A DNA stretch of 64,000 nucleotides from contig NZ_CP044205.1 of NCBI RefSeq assembly GCF_009498235.1, positions 4,093,389 through 4,157,388 on the forward strand, given 5' to 3'. The notes below the pieces were generated by a model, which searched no databases, was not told where the DNA came from, and saw only the letters and a list, made by a program, of their open reading frames with translations. Below are positions 1 through 9,343 of this stretch, one piece after another. The first letter of the stretch is position 1. The number at the start of each line of letters is the position of its first letter. The position numbers were made by a program, and so were the translations under genes. Origin of the DNA: Candidatus Methylospira mobilis (GTDB taxonomy: Bacteria; Pseudomonadota; Gammaproteobacteria; Methylococcales; Methylococcaceae).

Positions 1-487
1 GCAGCATTTGCGCGACAGTGCTATCCGAAGTTGCTTGCGGGGTATTAAACATATTGTATATTCGCCCGGAAAAAGAACCGGGGGCGTTTTCAGAGTCCGA
101 GCCCGTCGGCGCCGCTTCTGAGGATAATTTCTCACTGAATTGCTGCAAAGAATGGCTATAGTGTTCGACCTCCTGCTCGGTGATGGCGACCGATTGCGAA
201 GCATTGGCCATCAGGCGCTGAAGCTCCAGAGGAAGCTGGGCCATGACGTCCTCGTTCAGGACGACAATAAAACGGCGGTACAGCGCTTCCATGGTGTCCC
301 CGTCCAACACCGTTTTTTCAGTCAAAGCCAAGTCCATAGCCGTTTTCAGCCGCGGGTTGACCCCCGAGATATATTCGTACCAGACAGCGAAACTGATGGG
401 ATTCATGGGCGCAGAGTGCTTGGCCATCAAAGGCATAATCTGCTTCACAAATGTTACGCTTTCCTCGACGCTCTCCTGGTACCGCAT
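1..487 (-). CDS. N-terminal part of a diguanylate cyclase-type (GGDEF) protein, cut by the window edge
   Basis: About the first 162 codons are visible and the frame is still open at base 1, so the catalytic GGDEF domain would lie outside the window. The N-terminus begins MRYQESVEESV and contains PISFAVWYEYISG near residues 29-41. This resembles the helical N-terminal region (WYEY/SG, then LYRRF near residue 70) of many proteobacterial diguanylate cyclases, which make cyclic-di-GMP. The start ATG at 487 is preceded by GAGGG at good spacing. Residues 120-160 are a polar linker. The assignment is family resemblance by eye; without the GGDEF motif the enzymatic role is inferred. The next gene to the right is divergent. 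Confidence 0.6.
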   Translation of the reverse strand, partial: MRYQESVEESVTFVKQIMPLMAKHSAPMNPISFAVWYEYISGVNPRLKTAMDLALTEKTVLDGDTMEALYRRFIVVLNEDVMAQLPLELQRLMANASQSVAITEQEVEHYSHSLQQFSEKLSSEAAPTGSDSENAPGSFSGRIYNMFNTPQATSDSTVAQML

Positions 488-726
488 GAATGCCCTCAAA
501 CTTGCCGCTGCTATACTTATATATAATAAGCGATTTCATAAAACGATGCGCGGCTTTCAGCACCACTGAACGGATGCGGACGCACGAACCAGTCTGCTCC
601 CTGCAAACCGAATAAGGCGGTGGCTCCCTTCAGCAGACCGTGACGAAAGTTGTTCCATCCAATATCGATGGATATACTAAGCTATCCTTGCATTCCCTAT
701 CACGAGTTCGGTATCTTAACGGGCAT

Positions 727-1671
727 ATGAATACGCTCATTGAAGTTGAACAACTCTACCGCTACTACGGCGACCACTGCGCCGTTAAAAATGTCGGTTT
801 TACGCTGGAAAAAGGCGAAATACTCGGTTTCCTCGGGCCGAACGGCGCCGGGAAATCGACTACCATGCAGATAATCTGCGGCAATCTGGCGCCCTCTTCC
901 GGCCGCATCATGGTCAACGGCGTCGACATGCTCGATCAGCCGCGCGAGGCCAAGCGCGCGCTGGGCTATCTCCCCGAGATTCCTCCGCTTTACCGGGAAC
1001 TGACCGTCGACGAATACCTGGAATACTGCGCACAGCTGCATCGTATTCCGCGCAGACTGCAGGCGCGTGCGCTCGCAACCGCCAAGGACCGGTGCGGACT
1101 GAGCGATGTCGGCGCGCGTCTGATCAACAATCTCTCCAAGGGTTATCAGCAACGTGTCGGCATCGCGCAGGCCATCATCCATATGCCGGCGGTGATTATC
1201 CTGGATGAGCCCACGGTGGGACTCGATCCGATACAGATCAGGGAAATAAGAGAATTGATCCGGGAACTGGGCAAAGAGCACGGCGTCATTCTGTCCACGC
1301 ATATACTGCCGGAAGTCCAGGAGTCGTGTACACATGTGCAGATCATCCATCAGGGACAACTGGTACTCAAGGACACCATCGACGGACTGGAACGCCAAAT
1401 GCGTAATTCCAGTCTGCTGTTGACCACGGCGCGCCCGCTGGATATTGAGCGCCTGAGCGGAGTTGATACAGTTCAGTCCGTTGACGATCTGGGAGAACAT
1501 CAGTACCGCATCTATCACGAAAAGGACGGCACTCCGGCTGAACAGATCGCCCGTACGGTTGTTGAATCCGGCTGCGGCCTGCTGGAAATGGTAGCGGAGC
1601 GGCGCAGCATGGAACAGGTTTTCATCGATATGACCCACACAGCCGATCCGTTACAGGAGTTGCCGTCATGA
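727..1671 (+). CDS. ABC transporter ATP-binding protein, GldA/CcmA-like
   Basis: Cytoplasmic ATPase of a putative ABC-2 type exporter, about 314 residues. Walker A GPNGAGKST is at residues 37-45, the signature LSKGYQQR near 138-145, Walker B ILDEPTVGLDP follows, and the H-loop is STHILPEV. The C-terminal ~90 residues form the extra domain typical of GldA/NosF-type subunits. I chose ATG 727 because the alignable domain starts with MNTLIEVEQL; the frame is open back to 640, but that stretch looks non-coding. It is the first of four overlapping genes: ATPase, permease, GldG-like protein, DUF4340 protein. In gliding Bacteroidetes the matching genes support gliding, but gammaproteobacterial versions have no established substrate, so substrate and function are unknown. 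Confidence 0.88.
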   Translation: MNTLIEVEQLYRYYGDHCAVKNVGFTLEKGEILGFLGPNGAGKSTTMQIICGNLAPSSGRIMVNGVDMLDQPREAKRALGYLPEIPPLYRELTVDEYLEYCAQLHRIPRRLQARALATAKDRCGLSDVGARLINNLSKGYQQRVGIAQAIIHMPAVIILDEPTVGLDPIQIREIRELIRELGKEHGVILSTHILPEVQESCTHVQIIHQGQLVLKDTIDGLERQMRNSSLLLTTARPLDIERLSGVDTVQSVDDLGEHQYRIYHEKDGTPAEQIARTVVESGCGLLEMVAERRSMEQVFIDMTHTADPLQELPS

Positions 1672-2423
1672 TGGCGCTGATTATTGCCGCGCGCGAATTT
1701 CGCACGCTTTTCGTTTCACCGCTGGCTTGGGCGGTGCTGGGTGTAATGCAACTGATACTCGGCTTCATGTTTCTGACGCAGCTGGATTATTATCTGATGC
1801 TGCAACCGCGAATCGCCGGCATGGAAGACGCCCCCGGCGTCACCGATATGATCATCGTACCCTTGTTCGGCAACACCGGCGTGCTGATGCTGCTGGTTAC
1901 GCCCTTGCTCACCATGCGCTTGATCGCGGAAGAGCGCCGCAACCGCACATTGAGTTTATTGTTTAGCGCGCCGGTGTCGATCAACGAGATTATTCTGGGA
2001 AAATTCTTCGGCGTTTTCGCGTTTCTGCTGGTTATGGTGGCGTTGATAGCGCTGATGCCTCTGTCGCTGCTGCTGGGCGGCGGGCTGGATTTCGGCAAAC
2101 TGGCGGCCTGTCTGCTGGCCATGGCGCTGTTGCTGGGCAGCTTCGCTTCGATCGGGCTATATATTTCCGCTCACTCCGCACAACCCACCGTCGCCGCCGT
2201 CGCCACATTCGGCGCGCTGCTCGGACTGTGGATCATCGACTGGTCGGGCAAAAGCGACGACAAATCCGGAGGCGTTTTACAGGAGTTGTCATTATTGCAT
2301 CATTACGAAAATCTATTGCGCGGTCTGGTGAGCACAACCGATCTGGCTTATTTCTTCCTCGTTATTTTCGCCTTTATTGTACTTAGCGTACATTCTCTGG
2401 ATAACGATAGATTACAGAAATGA
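1668..2423 (+). CDS. ABC-2 type permease, GldF-like
   Basis: Integral membrane subunit, 251 residues, overlapping the upstream ATPase gene by 4 bases, which suggests translational coupling. It has about six hydrophobic segments: residues ~10-32, 62-85, 108-133, 143-165, 172-190 and 225-245. RLIAEERRNRTLSLLFSAPV near residues 85-104 is the typical cytoplasmic loop of ABC-2 permeases, where the ATPase docks. Two starts three bases apart (1668, 1671) are possible. The next gene overlaps its stop by 4 bases. It presumably forms the membrane channel of the complex; what is moved cannot be read from sequence. Confidence 0.87.
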   Translation: MMALIIAAREFRTLFVSPLAWAVLGVMQLILGFMFLTQLDYYLMLQPRIAGMEDAPGVTDMIIVPLFGNTGVLMLLVTPLLTMRLIAEERRNRTLSLLFSAPVSINEIILGKFFGVFAFLLVMVALIALMPLSLLLGGGLDFGKLAACLLAMALLLGSFASIGLYISAHSAQPTVAAVATFGALLGLWIIDWSGKSDDKSGGVLQELSLLHHYENLLRGLVSTTDLAYFFLVIFAFIVLSVHSLDNDRLQK

Positions 2424-3817
2424 AAATCAACGCCCGTACCCACCTGGAAATTCGCCTGCAAAATCTGGCCTTTTTGTGTCTATTTCTAACAATCACCGGC
2501 TTGCTGGGCTGGCTGAGCACCCGCTATGTCGCCGAATTCGACTGGACTGCGGGCAATCGCAATACGCTTTCGGAAGCCAGCCGCAAGGTAGTCGACCTGC
2601 TGGATTCGCCGGTCAACATTACCGTCTTCGCACGCGAGGAAAAGGTGCTGAGGGATCGCATCAAGGATCAACTGGAGCGTTACCAGCGCTACAACAAATC
2701 GGTGACCTGCCGGTTTATCAACCCGGACACGCAGCCGACCCAGGTACGCGAGCAAGGCATCACAGTGGATGGGGAACTGCTGCTGGAATACCACGGGCAT
2801 AGCGAAAAAGTACAGGAAGCCAACGAATCCGGCATTACCAATGCCCTGCAACGTTTGCTGCAGGGCGGCGAACGGCGGCTGGTTTTTCTGGAAGGGCATG
2901 GCGAGCGCTCGCCCAGGAACAAGGGAGATGCCGATATGGGCCAGTTTGGCGATGAAATGACACGCAAAGGCATAACGGCCTCCACACTGAATTTGGCGCA
3001 AACGCCCGCTATTCCGGAAAATACCAGCGCGCTGGTGCTGGCGAGTCCGCGCGTGCGGCTGATGTCCGGCGAAGTGCGGCTGATACAGGATTACCTGAAC
3101 AAAGGCGGCAATTTGCTATGGCTGCAAGACGCCGGTGACGCGCATGGACTGGAACCGCTCCTGCAACAATTCGGCTTGAAGCTTTTACCGGGGGTAATAG
3201 TCGATCCCTCGGCTCAGCTGTTCGGCATCAACGACCCTACCTTTGTCATGGTCACCGAATATCCGCCTCATCCGGCCATGCGCGGTTTTTCCATCATGAC
3301 GCTGTTCCCAATGGCAAGCGCGCTCGAAACAAGCGGAAAAACCGATTTTCAACCTACCCCGATACTGTCTACGCTCAGGCATGCCTGGACTGAAACCGGT
3401 TCTCTCAAGGAAACCAAGCTGCAGTTCGACGCCGACAAAGGCGAGCGTCAAGGACCGCTGGTTATCGGTTTTGCATTGGCAAGAGCGCGTCCTGCGTCCC
3501 AAGCCAATAATGCCGGCAGCACCGCAGAAAATACCGCCCCCCCCCAGGAACAGCGTATAGCGGTAATAGGCGACGGCGATTTCCTGGCTAACAGCTATCT
3601 GGGTGAAGGCGGTAACCTGAACCTGGGCGTCAACCTGGTCAACTGGCTGACGCAGGACGACCGCTTCATCAACATCCCCCCTCTGACCGCAACCGATAGA
3701 GCGCTTAATTTATCTCCCATTGCATCGATAGCGATCGCGATTGTTTTTTTGATTCTGTTACCCCTGTTGTTCTTCGTTTCCGGCGCCGTTATCTGGTTTA
3801 AACGGAGAAAACGCTGA
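2420..3817 (+). CDS. GldG-family ABC transporter auxiliary protein
   Basis: 465-residue membrane-anchored protein with a transmembrane segment at residues ~13-33 and another close to the C-terminus (~433-458), followed by basic KRRKR. The large part between, probably periplasmic, resembles the GldG / IFT52-like domain; LVFLEGHGERSP near 155 and IAVIGDGDFLAN near 378 are the kind of strand-loop motifs seen in that family. It overlaps the permease gene by 4 bases and the following gene by 1 base. In Flavobacterium GldG works with GldA and GldF; here only gene order and fold resemblance support a similar partnership. A run of nine C residues near 3537-3546 is a spot to check for sequencing error, but the frame stays open. 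Confidence 0.82.
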   Translation: MKINARTHLEIRLQNLAFLCLFLTITGLLGWLSTRYVAEFDWTAGNRNTLSEASRKVVDLLDSPVNITVFAREEKVLRDRIKDQLERYQRYNKSVTCRFINPDTQPTQVREQGITVDGELLLEYHGHSEKVQEANESGITNALQRLLQGGERRLVFLEGHGERSPRNKGDADMGQFGDEMTRKGITASTLNLAQTPAIPENTSALVLASPRVRLMSGEVRLIQDYLNKGGNLLWLQDAGDAHGLEPLLQQFGLKLLPGVIVDPSAQLFGINDPTFVMVTEYPPHPAMRGFSIMTLFPMASALETSGKTDFQPTPILSTLRHAWTETGSLKETKLQFDADKGERQGPLVIGFALARARPASQANNAGSTAENTAPPQEQRIAVIGDGDFLANSYLGEGGNLNLGVNLVNWLTQDDRFINIPPLTATDRALNLSPIASIAIAIVFLILLPLLFFVSGAVIWFKRRKR

Positions 3818-4776
3818 TGCAGAAAAGACTGCTGATTAATCTACTGCTGTTGCTGGCGGTGCTGGTGCTTGGCGCGATAGTTATTTTCGAGCCGGGCAAG
3901 GAAGAACAACCCGAATCCGTCCGTCTCACGGAACTTGACGATACGACGATAGATCACTTCGTGCTGAAAAACAACAGCGGAGAAATTGCCTTCGAAAAAC
4001 GTGAAGACCACTGGTGGCTGACTGCGCCGTTTTCGGCTCCCGCCAACGACATCCGCGTCGGGCAACTGCTGGCCATCTCTCACGCCGCCAGCGCCTCGCA
4101 TTACCCGTTGAATACCGAAGACCTTCCCAGATTCGAACTGGACAAGCCCAAGGCGTCCATAACGCTGGGCCAGGTCAAAATGGTTTTTGGCGGCGTCGAC
4201 CCGATCGATTTGCGTCGCTATGTCTGGGTAGGCAAAACCCTGCATCTCGTTGACGATGATTTTTCTCACCATATTTCCGCTCCGGCAACCGAATACGTGG
4301 AAAGAAAGCTGTTGCCGGAAGGGAGCAAACCGAATGTACTAACGCTGCCCGGACTGAAATTGACTCAGGATAAGGACGGACGCTGGCAGGTCGACCCTGC
4401 CAGCCCTGCCGCATCGGGCGCAGCGGATCTGGTGGCAAACTGGCAAACTGCCAGAGCAATCGATGTCATGCAAATCGCACAACCGGTGCAAGGCGACATC
4501 ATACATATCGACTTTACCGACCACGCGCCGGTGGAGTTCGTGATATTAAAACGCGACCCCGATCTCATCCTCGCCAGAGCTGACTGGGGATTGCAATATC
4601 AGGTTACTGCCGAAACCGCGGCACAGCTACTGACTTTGGCTCTAAAACCGGCGGTGGCGCCTGCCGCGCCGGTCAGCCCGAATGACAACGTGGAAGAAGA
4701 AGACTCAGAACCGGCCGACAGCGACGATCAACTCAAAATTGACGAGCATGATACTGAGGACGAGCCGGACAAGTAG
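3817..4776 (+). CDS. DUF4340 domain-containing membrane-anchored protein
   Basis: 319 residues, the last gene of the ABC operon, overlapping the GldG-like stop by one base. A single N-terminal hydrophobic segment (residues ~5-23) anchors it, and the rest is probably periplasmic. Repeated stretches like VRLTELDDTTIDHFVL and FVLKNNSGEIAFEKREDHWW are typical of DUF4340, a domain regularly encoded after GldG-like genes. The C-terminal ~35 residues are very acidic and low complexity (EEEDSEPADSDDQ), a probable disordered tail. The molecular role is unknown; constant association suggests an accessory subunit of the transporter. Confidence 0.82.
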   Translation: MQKRLLINLLLLLAVLVLGAIVIFEPGKEEQPESVRLTELDDTTIDHFVLKNNSGEIAFEKREDHWWLTAPFSAPANDIRVGQLLAISHAASASHYPLNTEDLPRFELDKPKASITLGQVKMVFGGVDPIDLRRYVWVGKTLHLVDDDFSHHISAPATEYVERKLLPEGSKPNVLTLPGLKLTQDKDGRWQVDPASPAASGAADLVANWQTARAIDVMQIAQPVQGDIIHIDFTDHAPVEFVILKRDPDLILARADWGLQYQVTAETAAQLLTLALKPAVAPAAPVSPNDNVEEEDSEPADSDDQLKIDEHDTEDEPDK

Positions 4777-4927
4777 CTTGCCGACTATCATTTCGCCTCT
4801 ATCCGGGCAAGGTAGCAAAACGAGTCGGCAAGCAATTGTTTAGTCAGCCTCTCCCTTTGGGCGAGAGTGAGCGGCGAAAGGCCAATCCCGACCAATTAAT
4901 AGCCCGACAAGGCAACAAACCCCAGCA

Positions 4928-5749
4928 ATGCCGGAATTACCCGAAGTAGAAACCACGCGCAGCGGCATTGCTCCGCACATAGAGCAACAAGGAATAGAGC
5001 AGGTTGTGGTGCGCGATACGCGCCTCCGCTGGCCGGTGCCTGCAGAACTTGCACAGCTTGCTCAAGGACGGACAGTATTAGCCGTAACACGCCGCGCAAA
5101 ATACCTGCTGTTGGCGTTGGATAACGGCAACCTGATTATTCACCTCGGCATGTCCGGCAGTCTGCGCATCACGCAATCGGGGCTGCCGCCGGAAAAGCAC
5201 GATCATATTGACATTGCGTTCGCCGGCGGCAAATGTTTGCGTTTTCGGGACCCCAGACGCTTCGGTTGCCTGTTATGGTCTCAGCAAAACCCGCTCATGC
5301 ACCCGCTTCTCGCCTCATTGGGTCAGGAACCGCTCGACGACTGCTTTAGCGGTGAATATTTACATCAACGGGCGCAGGGACGATCCATACCGGTTAAAAC
5401 TTATATTATGGATCAACATATCGTTGTCGGCGTCGGCAATATTTACGCAAACGAAGCCCTGTTTCTTACAGGCCTTCACCCGCTTGTACCGGCGAAAGCC
5501 ATCAGTCCGCAGCACTTCCGGCAACTGGCCGCAGCAATTAAATCAGTGCTGTCGCTCGCCATTGCGCAAGGCGGGACAACCTTGCGCGATTTTGTCAATG
5601 AAGCGGGCAAACCAGGCTATTTTCAACAGGCGCTGAACGTATACGGACGCAACGGCCAGGCGTGCAACCGTTGCGGGACAACGATACGGAGTTTGCGCAT
5701 AAGCCAGCGCTCCTCGTTTTTTTGCCCTCTATGCCAAAACGGCCGGTAG
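4928..5749 (+). CDS. mutM: Formamidopyrimidine-DNA glycosylase
   Basis: Base-excision repair enzyme that removes 8-oxoguanine and formamidopyrimidines and nicks the abasic site. It is 273 residues, normal for the family. It starts MPELPEVETT, so the catalytic Pro2 and Glu3 are present. The conserved lysine of the RRAKYLLL motif is near residue 58, and DQHIVVGVGNIYANEALF (about 160-177) contains the helix-two-turn-helix. The C-terminal zinc finger has four cysteines (CNRCG near 245 and CPLCQ near 267). It follows the ABC operon after about 150 bases with no recognised feature, and it ends in a strong hairpin terminator. Confidence 0.97.
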   Translation: MPELPEVETTRSGIAPHIEQQGIEQVVVRDTRLRWPVPAELAQLAQGRTVLAVTRRAKYLLLALDNGNLIIHLGMSGSLRITQSGLPPEKHDHIDIAFAGGKCLRFRDPRRFGCLLWSQQNPLMHPLLASLGQEPLDDCFSGEYLHQRAQGRSIPVKTYIMDQHIVVGVGNIYANEALFLTGLHPLVPAKAISPQHFRQLAAAIKSVLSLAIAQGGTTLRDFVNEAGKPGYFQQALNVYGRNGQACNRCGTTIRSLRISQRSSFFCPLCQNGR

Positions 5750-5783
5750 TAGAGTCGCAACCCTTTTGCCTACGGCCGTTTTT
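5736..5783 (+). terminator. Rho-independent terminator after mutM
   Basis: AAAACGGCCG near 5736 pairs with CGGCCGTTTT ending in a T run at 5783. The arms also pair TAG/CTA with one bulged base, giving a long GC-rich stem followed by TTTTT. The left arm overlaps the last codons of mutM. Confidence 0.75.
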
Positions 5784-5823
5784 AGGATAACCTATCCACT
5801 TTCAGCGCTACCGGAACAACAAA

Positions 5824-6672
5824 GTGAAACTCAGCGTACAACAGTTCAAGGAATGGAATGATAAAAGCATCACATTGCTTGGCATGTCCGGCGTCGGTAA
5901 AACGCGTCTGTCCAACATGCTGCGCAAAAACGGCTGGTTTCACTATTCAGGCGACTACCGCATCGGCACCCGTTATCTGAGCGAACCGATACTCGACAAC
6001 ATCAAACTGCAACTCATGCAGATCGACCTGTTACGCGACTTATTACGCTCCGATACCATACACATTACCAATAACATTTCCGTCGACAATCTTGCTCCGG
6101 TTTCCACGTTTCTCGGAAAACTGGGCAATCCCGAAAGGGGCGGGTTGAGCCTGCATGAGTTCAAACGCCGGCAAAGCCTGCATAGAGCGGCGGAGATTGC
6201 CGCGATGCACGATGTTCCCGAGTTTATTTTCAAGGCAAAAGCCATCTACGGATATGACAAGTTTATCAATGATGCGGGCGGAAGCCTGTGCGAACTGGAA
6301 AGTCCGGAAGTGATGGATACGCTCGCGAAAAATACGCTGATCGTATACATACGCGCCAGCAAGGAAGACGAGGAGGCATTGGTCAGCCGTGCGCAAAAAG
6401 CGCCGAAACCGCTCTATTACCGTGAAGCATTTTTAGACGAACAATTAAGTCGCTACATGCAGGAGCACGAACTTTCCTATGCCGCGCTGATAGATCCGGA
6501 CGAATTCGTGCGCTGGATATTCCCGCGGTTGTTTGTATCCCGCATACCCAGATATGAAGCGCTGGCGGAGCAGTATGGCTATGTCGTCCACTCCGAGGAG
6601 ATCAAACAGGTCAACAGCGAAGCCGACTTTCTGGCACTTTTGGAACACGCCATTGCAAGAGAAATCGCCTGA
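5824..6672 (+). CDS. P-loop ATPase of unknown role, upstream of metA
   Basis: 282 residues with a GTG start at 5824, 41 bases after the mutM terminator. GMSGVGKTRL near residues 19-28 is a clear Walker A motif, and the following region looks like a small nucleotide-kinase-like fold. No membrane segment or signal peptide is seen. I do not recognise a named family with a known activity. The next gene, metA, begins 41 bases after its stop, so the two are probably co-transcribed; a link to methionine metabolism is only positional. Confidence 0.75.
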   Translation: MKLSVQQFKEWNDKSITLLGMSGVGKTRLSNMLRKNGWFHYSGDYRIGTRYLSEPILDNIKLQLMQIDLLRDLLRSDTIHITNNISVDNLAPVSTFLGKLGNPERGGLSLHEFKRRQSLHRAAEIAAMHDVPEFIFKAKAIYGYDKFINDAGGSLCELESPEVMDTLAKNTLIVYIRASKEDEEALVSRAQKAPKPLYYREAFLDEQLSRYMQEHELSYAALIDPDEFVRWIFPRLFVSRIPRYEALAEQYGYVVHSEEIKQVNSEADFLALLEHAIAREIA

Positions 6673-6712
6673 TTCATCGTGCTTTCATCCTTCACCCCGA
6701 ATCGCCCCCCTT

Positions 6713-7780
6713 ATGCCACTCGTAGCCAACTCCAATCTTCCCGCCTTTACCGCACTTAAAGAAGAAGGCGAAATCATCATACCCAAAGACATCGCCTTAC
6801 ATCAGGATATCCGCGAGCTGCATATCGGCTTGCTGAATCTGATGCCCGACGCGGCATTGGCCGCGACGGAGCGCCAATTTCTGCGATTGATAGGCGATAG
6901 CAACGAAGTTGCCCAGTTTTATGTGCATTTATTCACACTGGATGAACTCGTGCGCGGAGCGGAGGCAAAAACGCATATTGCGGCCTACTATGAAACATTC
7001 GATGAAATCCGGGAATCGGGACTGGACGCGCTGATTATTACCGGCGCGAATGTTACGCGTCCCGATCTCGCCCTGGAAGACTTTTGGCGCCCCCTGATAG
7101 AAGTAGTAAACTGGTCCTTCGATAATGTGACTTCCACGCTCTTTTCATGCCTCGCCACTCATGCCGTCATGCAGTTTCATTACGGTCAGAAACGCAGGCG
7201 CTTGCCGCAAAAGCGCTGGGGAGTCTACAACCACAGGGTGCTCGACCGTACACATCCGCTGGTGGCCGGCGTCAATACCCGTTTCGACGTGCCGCACTCA
7301 CGCTTTAACGACATACATCTCGATCAGTTTGCCGAGGCCAAGCTGAGAGTACTGGTTGCGAGCGAAACAGCAGGCGTACATCTCGCCACCAGCCCGGACG
7401 GCTTCCGTCAGGTTTTTTTTCAGGGCCACCCGGAATACGATACCATCAGTTTGATCAAGGAATATAAACGCGAGGTCATGCGCTACGCGCTAGGCGAGAG
7501 CAATGATTATCCTCCCGTCCCGGAACACTATTTTTCACGCCTGATTCAGGCCGTGCTTGAGGAACATAAGGAACAGATTGGCTCAGCACGTTTAAAGCAA
7601 ACCATCCCCCCCAAATTTCCGGAGTCGCTCATAACGCCGACTCTGGATAACACCTGGCACGATACGGCTGAGGCAATACTCAGCAACTGGGTAGGCAAAA
7701 TCTATCAAATTACCCACACCGACCGGCGTTTGCCATTCATGCTGGGCATAGATCCGGAAAATCCGCTAAATTTATATTAA
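6713..7780 (+). CDS. metA: Homoserine O-succinyltransferase (MetA/MetAS family)
   Basis: Transfers a succinyl or acetyl group to homoserine, the first committed step of methionine synthesis. I chose ATG 6713 (MPLVANSNLPAF); the frame is open further upstream but overlaps the preceding gene. This gives 355 residues, slightly longer than E. coli MetA (309). Visible family motifs are LNLMPDAALAATERQFLRL, FSCLATHAVMQFHYG with the nucleophilic cysteine, and FFQGHPEYD with the catalytic His and Glu. The protein ends with an extra ~30-residue tail. Acyl donor preference cannot be decided by eye. Confidence 0.92.
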   Translation: MPLVANSNLPAFTALKEEGEIIIPKDIALHQDIRELHIGLLNLMPDAALAATERQFLRLIGDSNEVAQFYVHLFTLDELVRGAEAKTHIAAYYETFDEIRESGLDALIITGANVTRPDLALEDFWRPLIEVVNWSFDNVTSTLFSCLATHAVMQFHYGQKRRRLPQKRWGVYNHRVLDRTHPLVAGVNTRFDVPHSRFNDIHLDQFAEAKLRVLVASETAGVHLATSPDGFRQVFFQGHPEYDTISLIKEYKREVMRYALGESNDYPPVPEHYFSRLIQAVLEEHKEQIGSARLKQTIPPKFPESLITPTLDNTWHDTAEAILSNWVGKIYQITHTDRRLPFMLGIDPENPLNLY

Positions 7781-7801
7781 GTTACTGATAATAAGCATTG
7801 T

Positions 7802-7960
7802 CCACGAAAGACACGAAAGGCACGAAAATAATTCATAACACGGCTTCTCCAACCGTTGCTTCAGGGTAGCGGCCTCAACCACTTTAAGTACCGGTGGATA
7901 CGTCGGCGCCTTACCCAAGGCAATTCGCCACTATCGTTTGTTCGTGAGTTTCGTGTTTTT
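7802..7960. repeat. Intergenic repeat with CACGAAAG units in inverted arrangement
   Basis: Three tandem 9-base units starting CACGAAA lie at 7802-7828. A reverse-complement relative (TTTCGTGTTTTTT, with a second TTCGTGAG) lies at 7937-7960. About 110 bases without a gene lie between. It sits between the convergent metA and tonB-like genes and may form a large stem, or it may be a decayed mobile repeat. Confidence 0.4.
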
Positions 7961-7979
7961 TGCGGACCTGCTTTTGATG

Positions 7980-8972
7980 TCAACGCGTTGCGGGCATCAC
8001 CTTCACGCTCCGCCAGTTGAAATCCACCTCCTCGTCCGCGCCAAACACAACCGTGAAGGGAAAAACGCCCTCCAGCGGCATGTTGCCGCGCTTCGGCGGT
8101 GTAAAGCGCCAATGCTGCACAGCGCCCAATACCTGATTGTCCAGCTCATCATGGCCACTGCTCTGTACCAGATCGACGCCGCTGCAACTGCCGTCGGTAG
8201 CAATATGAATCAGCACCTTGACCACGCCTTGATAGTTGCGTTGCATCGATTGGCGCGGGTAGATGATCCGGGGATTGACATTGACGATGGAACCGGGACT
8301 CAGTCCTCCCTCAGGCGAAGTAAGACCGCCGGAATGGCTGTCGCTGCCGCCACCGCCGCCCCCACTGCTCGCCATGTCGCTGGAAAAACTATGCGACTTA
8401 TAGGCAAAAGGATCATCAAACGTCTGAACCGGCTTTTCCTTGACCGGACTGGGTTTGGCTATCCTGGGGGGCGTTTCTTTCGGAGGCTCCTTTACCGGCC
8501 TTGGCTTGACTACCTTGGGAGGCGCAGGTTTCATCACCTTTACCGGTTTGCTGGCCGGCTTGGGCCTGGTTGCCGCCTGTACAGGTTGAGGCGCTTTTGA
8601 CGGCGCAGGAGGCGCAGGAGGCGCAGGTGAGTTAGTTTGCGGACCGGCTGATTTTGCCGGCGGCAGGCTCGACAATGAGACTTCTATGCGTTTTTCGCCC
8701 TTCTCGGCCAGCAGCGGCTTGGGCTTTTCGTGGTGCTGCTGATAGTACAGCGAGAACAGGATATGCGCTATGATCGAAAGAGCAACGGCAATCCACAAAG
8801 GTCCATTGATCGTTTTCGATTGCAGATCCGCTGTTTTGCGCTCCTGCGCCCTTAATTTGCGCTCATACAGTTCCTGTATAGCCAGCAGCTCCAGAACCAG
8901 CGCATCTTTTTCAGCGTGGCTCATGCCGTCCAGATCGGCTTGTGTCGGGCGATTTTTATAAAACAGGTTCAA
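7980..8972 (-). CDS. TonB-like energy transducer
   Basis: 330 residues. An N-terminal cytoplasmic stretch of about 55 residues with a coiled-coil-like charged segment (residues 20-50) comes before the single transmembrane helix at about 58-77 (WIAVALSIIAHILFSLYY). Residues 85-200 are rich in Pro, Lys and Ala, the usual periplasm-spanning part. The C-terminal ~90 residues match the TonB fold: IIYPRQSMQRNYQGVVKVLI and the strand GSCSGVDLVQSSGHDELDNQ, ending near RFTPP. The N-terminal extension before the helix is longer than in classical TonB. No exbB or exbD lies beside it. It would carry proton-motive energy to outer-membrane receptors; the receptor is unknown. Confidence 0.85.
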   Translation of the reverse strand: MNLFYKNRPTQADLDGMSHAEKDALVLELLAIQELYERKLRAQERKTADLQSKTINGPLWIAVALSIIAHILFSLYYQQHHEKPKPLLAEKGEKRIEVSLSSLPPAKSAGPQTNSPAPPAPPAPSKAPQPVQAATRPKPASKPVKVMKPAPPKVVKPRPVKEPPKETPPRIAKPSPVKEKPVQTFDDPFAYKSHSFSSDMASSGGGGGGSDSHSGGLTSPEGGLSPGSIVNVNPRIIYPRQSMQRNYQGVVKVLIHIATDGSCSGVDLVQSSGHDELDNQVLGAVQHWRFTPPKRGNMPLEGVFPFTVVFGADEEVDFNWRSVKVMPATR

Positions 8973-8999
8973 AATATACTGATAGCAGAGATGATATAG

Positions 9000-9343
9000 C
9001 GCGGACGGTCGGATATGCGCCTAAGGCATTTCACAATCTATGGGTATGATTTTACCACTGTCTTGATGAAGCGCCGGTTTAATTAATCTCATTTAAACAG
9101 TTGCCGCTGAGCCCATCGTACTGGGTACGTCTGCATACAGATCAGGACACCGTCAACCTGCAGAGGGTGCAGGCCACTATCTCATCCCTGCCCGGACGGC
9201 CACGGATTTGCTCATGCTCACCAAACGAAATCGACTCCGCGAGCAGCCCAATGCTCGCGGAACCCCGGATTCAACGGAAAATATCTGTTATGAACTCTAC
9301 CGGGAACAGGAGGATTTTTATCGGACAAGACGGAAAACGCTAT
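9000..9343. other. Non-coding stretch with an unassigned open frame
   Basis: About 340 bases between two minus-strand genes. A plus-strand frame is open from about 9097 to 9430 and reads smoothly (contains MLTKRNRLREQ and ICYELYREQEDFYR), but it lacks a start with a ribosome-binding site and runs into the antisense of the next gene. It may be a scrap of a lost gene. I recognise no family and no RNA feature here. Confidence 0.25.

Noticed and set aside
140..569. Plus-strand open frames at the left edge
   Set aside because: They are antisense to the minus-strand GGDEF-type N-terminus, which has a ribosome-binding site and recognisable motifs; the plus-strand products look random.
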